Positions 62,194-64,000 of a DNA stretch of 64,000 nucleotides are shown here, piece by piece; within the stretch, counting starts at the first letter, position 1, and each line of letters starts with the position of its first letter. Source of the stretch: Salminus brasiliensis. Taxonomy: Eukaryota > Chordata > Actinopteri > Characiformes > Bryconidae. The position numbers were made by a program, and so were the translations under genes. The notes under the pieces were generated by a model. That model saw only the letters and a list, made by a program, of their open reading frames with translations. It searched no databases and was not told where the DNA came from. The stretch spans positions 30,389,125 to 30,453,124 of the forward strand of contig NC_132894.1 of the NCBI RefSeq assembly GCF_030463535.1, read 5' to 3'.

Positions 62194-62286
62194 TGCTCCA
62201 GGTGAGGCTCGAACTCACAACCTCGGCATAGCTTCACAAGCACTGCTGTATAAGTACCGCGCGCTGACCGATTGCGCCACTGGAGC
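62194..62286 (-). tRNA. tRNA-Ile(UAU) with variant intron (module J)
   Basis: This is the exact copy of module G, 1,822 bp further on. All stems are intact and the anticodon is TAT. Confidence 0.92.
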
Positions 62287-62833
62287 TCCACAAAACTACT
62301 TTAATCATCTGATGTCCAGAGCGTTTTATTCTTTCCAAAACTCTGCATACTTGTGCACAAACTAGCACTTGTTTGTCATGCTTTTCTCCACGAAACATTA
62401 GCAACTCAAGTAAAGAAATATCTCAATTACAAGTGCAAAAATATCACCTACCAGGACATTGTACACAAAAGCAGCGCCTGTTTTTGGCCTGTAACGATAC
62501 TACAGTGCCGGCCATCCCGTCCGAGTGCTTTTACACCTAATCTGACTGTTGTAGTGCAATTCTCCTCTTAGCCAAAGTCTTTAATAAGCGTGCTATACCA
62601 AGAGCCCACCAAACATGTGGAAATCCAGTTCTACTCGGAATGTAACAGCAGTTTAATCATGATTTTAGGGAGGTTTCTTGAATGAAGCCGACCGTTTGTA
62701 AGCAGGCTCTCAATGCTGCAACGATGGAAGTACACCATATTTGAAGGTAAACTTATCTCCGCCTCCTCAATGCCCATCTTGAACAGCATGGAGATGTTAA
62801 GGGTGCTCCAACAACACGTGCCCCAAAAGCACA

Positions 62834-62926
62834 TGCTCCAGGTGAGGCTCGAACTCACAACCTCGGCATGGCTTCACAAGCACTGCTGTATAAGTATCGC
62901 GCGCTGACCGATTGCGCCACTGGAGC
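62834..62926 (-). tRNA. tRNA-Ile(UAU), anticodon-stem variant (module K)
   Basis: This is the exact copy of module H, 1,822 bp further on, with the same A-C mismatch in the anticodon stem. Confidence 0.8.
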
Positions 62927-63474
62927 TCCACAAAACTGCTTTAATCATCTGATGTCAAGAGCGTTTTATTCTTTCCAAAACTCTGCATACTTGTGCACAA
63001 ACTAGCACTTGTTTGACATGCTTTTCTCCACGAAACATTAGCAACTCAAGTAAAGAAATAACTCAATTACAAGTGCAAAAATATCACCTACCAGGACACT
63101 GTACACAAAAGCAGCGCCTGTTTTTGGCCTGTAACGATACTACAGTGCCGACCATCCCGTCCGAGTGCTTTTACACCTAATCTGACTGTTGTAGTGAAAT
63201 TCTCCTCTTAGCCAAAGTCTTCAATAAGCGTGCTATACCAAGAGCCCACCAAAGTTTTTTGTAATCCAGTTCTACTCGGAATTTACCCGCAGCTTAATCA
63301 TGATTTTAGGGAGGTTTCTTGGATGAAGCCGACCGTTTGTAAGCAGGCTCTCAATGCTGCAACGATAGAAGTACACCATATTTGAAGGTAAACTTATCTC
63401 CGCCTCCTCAATGCCCACCTTGAACAGCATGGAGATGTTAAGGGTGCTCCAACAACACGTGCACCAAAAGCACA

Positions 63475-63567
63475 TGCTCCAGGTGAGGCTCGAACTCACA
63501 ACCTCGGCATAGCTTCACCTGTACTGCTGTATAAGTACCGCGCGCTGACCGATTGCGCTACTGGAGC
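63475..63567 (-). tRNA. tRNA-Ile(UAU) with intron (module L)
   Basis: This is the exact copy of module I, 1,822 bp further on. All stems are intact, the anticodon is TAT, and a terminator is present. Confidence 0.93.
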
Positions 63568-64000
63568 TCCGCGAAAGAGCTTTTAAACCTGAATTTTAGA
63601 GCGTTTCATTTTTCCACAGGTTCTGCATCCTGGTGCACAAATGAACTGTAATTTTGTTTTTCTTGCTGTTCTATACACACCGCTGTCAACTCAAGTAGTG
63701 ACTTTTCTTACTTCTAAGTGCAAACGTTTCACACAGTCTGGCCAAGACATTGTACAAACAATCATGATCTGAATTTGGCTTGTTAACGTGTCACACACAA
63801 TAAAACACAAACACAGTTGGCAACTGGTATAGACAGTACAGACCGACAAATTGCATGACAACTTGCCGGGGTGGCACAGGGGTTCCTAAAACTGCTTGTG
63901 TTTCCAATGGGCGGCAGCAATCCTGCCCAAATGTGCGTGTGCGTATATACTTAATCTGACTGTGGTGTTGTATATATCAACCTATAGGTCTTACCAAGAG

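Larger units (their letters stand above)
56469..64000 (-). repeat. higher-order tandem array carrying tRNA-Ile(UAU) genes
   Basis: A recognisable phrase (AACTGTNATTT...TTTTTCTTGCTG) recurs at 56,469, 58,242, 59,999, 61,822 and 63,644, giving four full units of 1,773, 1,757, 1,823 and 1,822 bp and a partial fifth. Each full unit has three tRNA-like modules, all on the minus strand. Within a unit the modules resemble each other outside the tRNA too (shared AGAGCGTTT...TTTCCA...CTGCAT blocks), so the unit was itself built from a smaller tRNA-bearing monomer. The array runs off the window end. Confidence 0.9.
62002..64000. repeat. 1,822-bp unit, second copy, continuing past the window edge
   Basis: This is the downstream copy of the unit that starts near 60,180. 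From 63,824 it begins to repeat again and is still matching at the last base, so at least one further partial unit is present. Such identity implies a very recent duplication, ongoing homogenisation, or an assembly duplication. Confidence 0.8.

Noticed and set aside
58771-62571. Repeated 72-codon plus-strand frame (starts MHKLAL) between tRNAs
   Set aside because: Present only through unit duplication, no domain, and flanked by tRNA spacers. Treated as non-coding.
57870-63499. Repeated 75-codon minus-strand frame (starts MSSSLTWSMCFW) in every array unit
   Set aside because: It begins inside the tRNA T arm and recurs only because the DNA unit is duplicated. There is no known family, and the copies differ without any sign of codon-level constraint.
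56469-64000. CRISPR array or satellite DNA reading of the tandem region
   Set aside because: Units are about 1.8 kb with tRNA genes inside, in an animal genome. This is a tRNA gene array, not spacer-repeat structure or simple satellite.

Overview
The window is animal nuclear DNA, almost certainly from a teleost fish. It carries a multi-exon protease gene with standard splice sites, an intronless GPCR gene, and a dense load of fish-type interspersed repeats: Tc1-like transposons, MITEs, tRNA-derived SINEs and L2-type LINE tails. AC, AT and TATG microsatellites are also present. An ostariophysan (characin or catfish relative) is a guess from the repeat types only.

Region 1 (1 to about 48.8 kb, minus strand) holds the first 16 coding exons of an ADAMTS metalloprotease, best matched to ADAMTS7 (paralogue ADAMTS12). 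I assembled the exons by hand from reading frame, splice sites and the family's domain order, and all 16 join in frame (2,563 nt, 854 codons plus 1 nt). They encode a signal peptide, a propeptide with a cysteine switch and furin site, a reprolysin catalytic domain with HELGHNFGIQH, the disintegrin-like domain, the first thrombospondin repeat, the Cys-rich and spacer domains, and the start of the second thrombospondin repeat. The 3' part of the gene runs off the low-coordinate edge. The introns are mostly transposon debris.

Region 2 (48.8-56.4 kb) holds a divergently transcribed, single-exon class A GPCR of the relaxin-3/INSL5 receptor family (RXFP3/RXFP4-like; 52,618-53,856, plus strand). An unusually clean 39-bp inverted repeat lies about 0.5 kb upstream of it. 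A strongly diverged ~95-bp tandem repeat lies just downstream. Human RXFP3 lies near ADAMTS12, the paralogue of ADAMTS7, so this pair looks like the other arm of the same ancient paralogon.

Region 3 (56.4 kb to the end) is a higher-order tandem array with a period of about 1.76-1.82 kb. It carries minus-strand, intron-containing tRNA-Ile(UAU) genes: nine intact-looking copies, one probably dead copy and two clear pseudogenes. The last two full units appear identical where compared, and the array continues past the window edge. This is the most interesting part of the window.

The protease and the receptor are a secreted matrix enzyme and a peptide-hormone receptor. Nothing in the sequence shows that they act in one pathway. 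What links them is synteny and a shared 3.9-kb divergent intergenic region.
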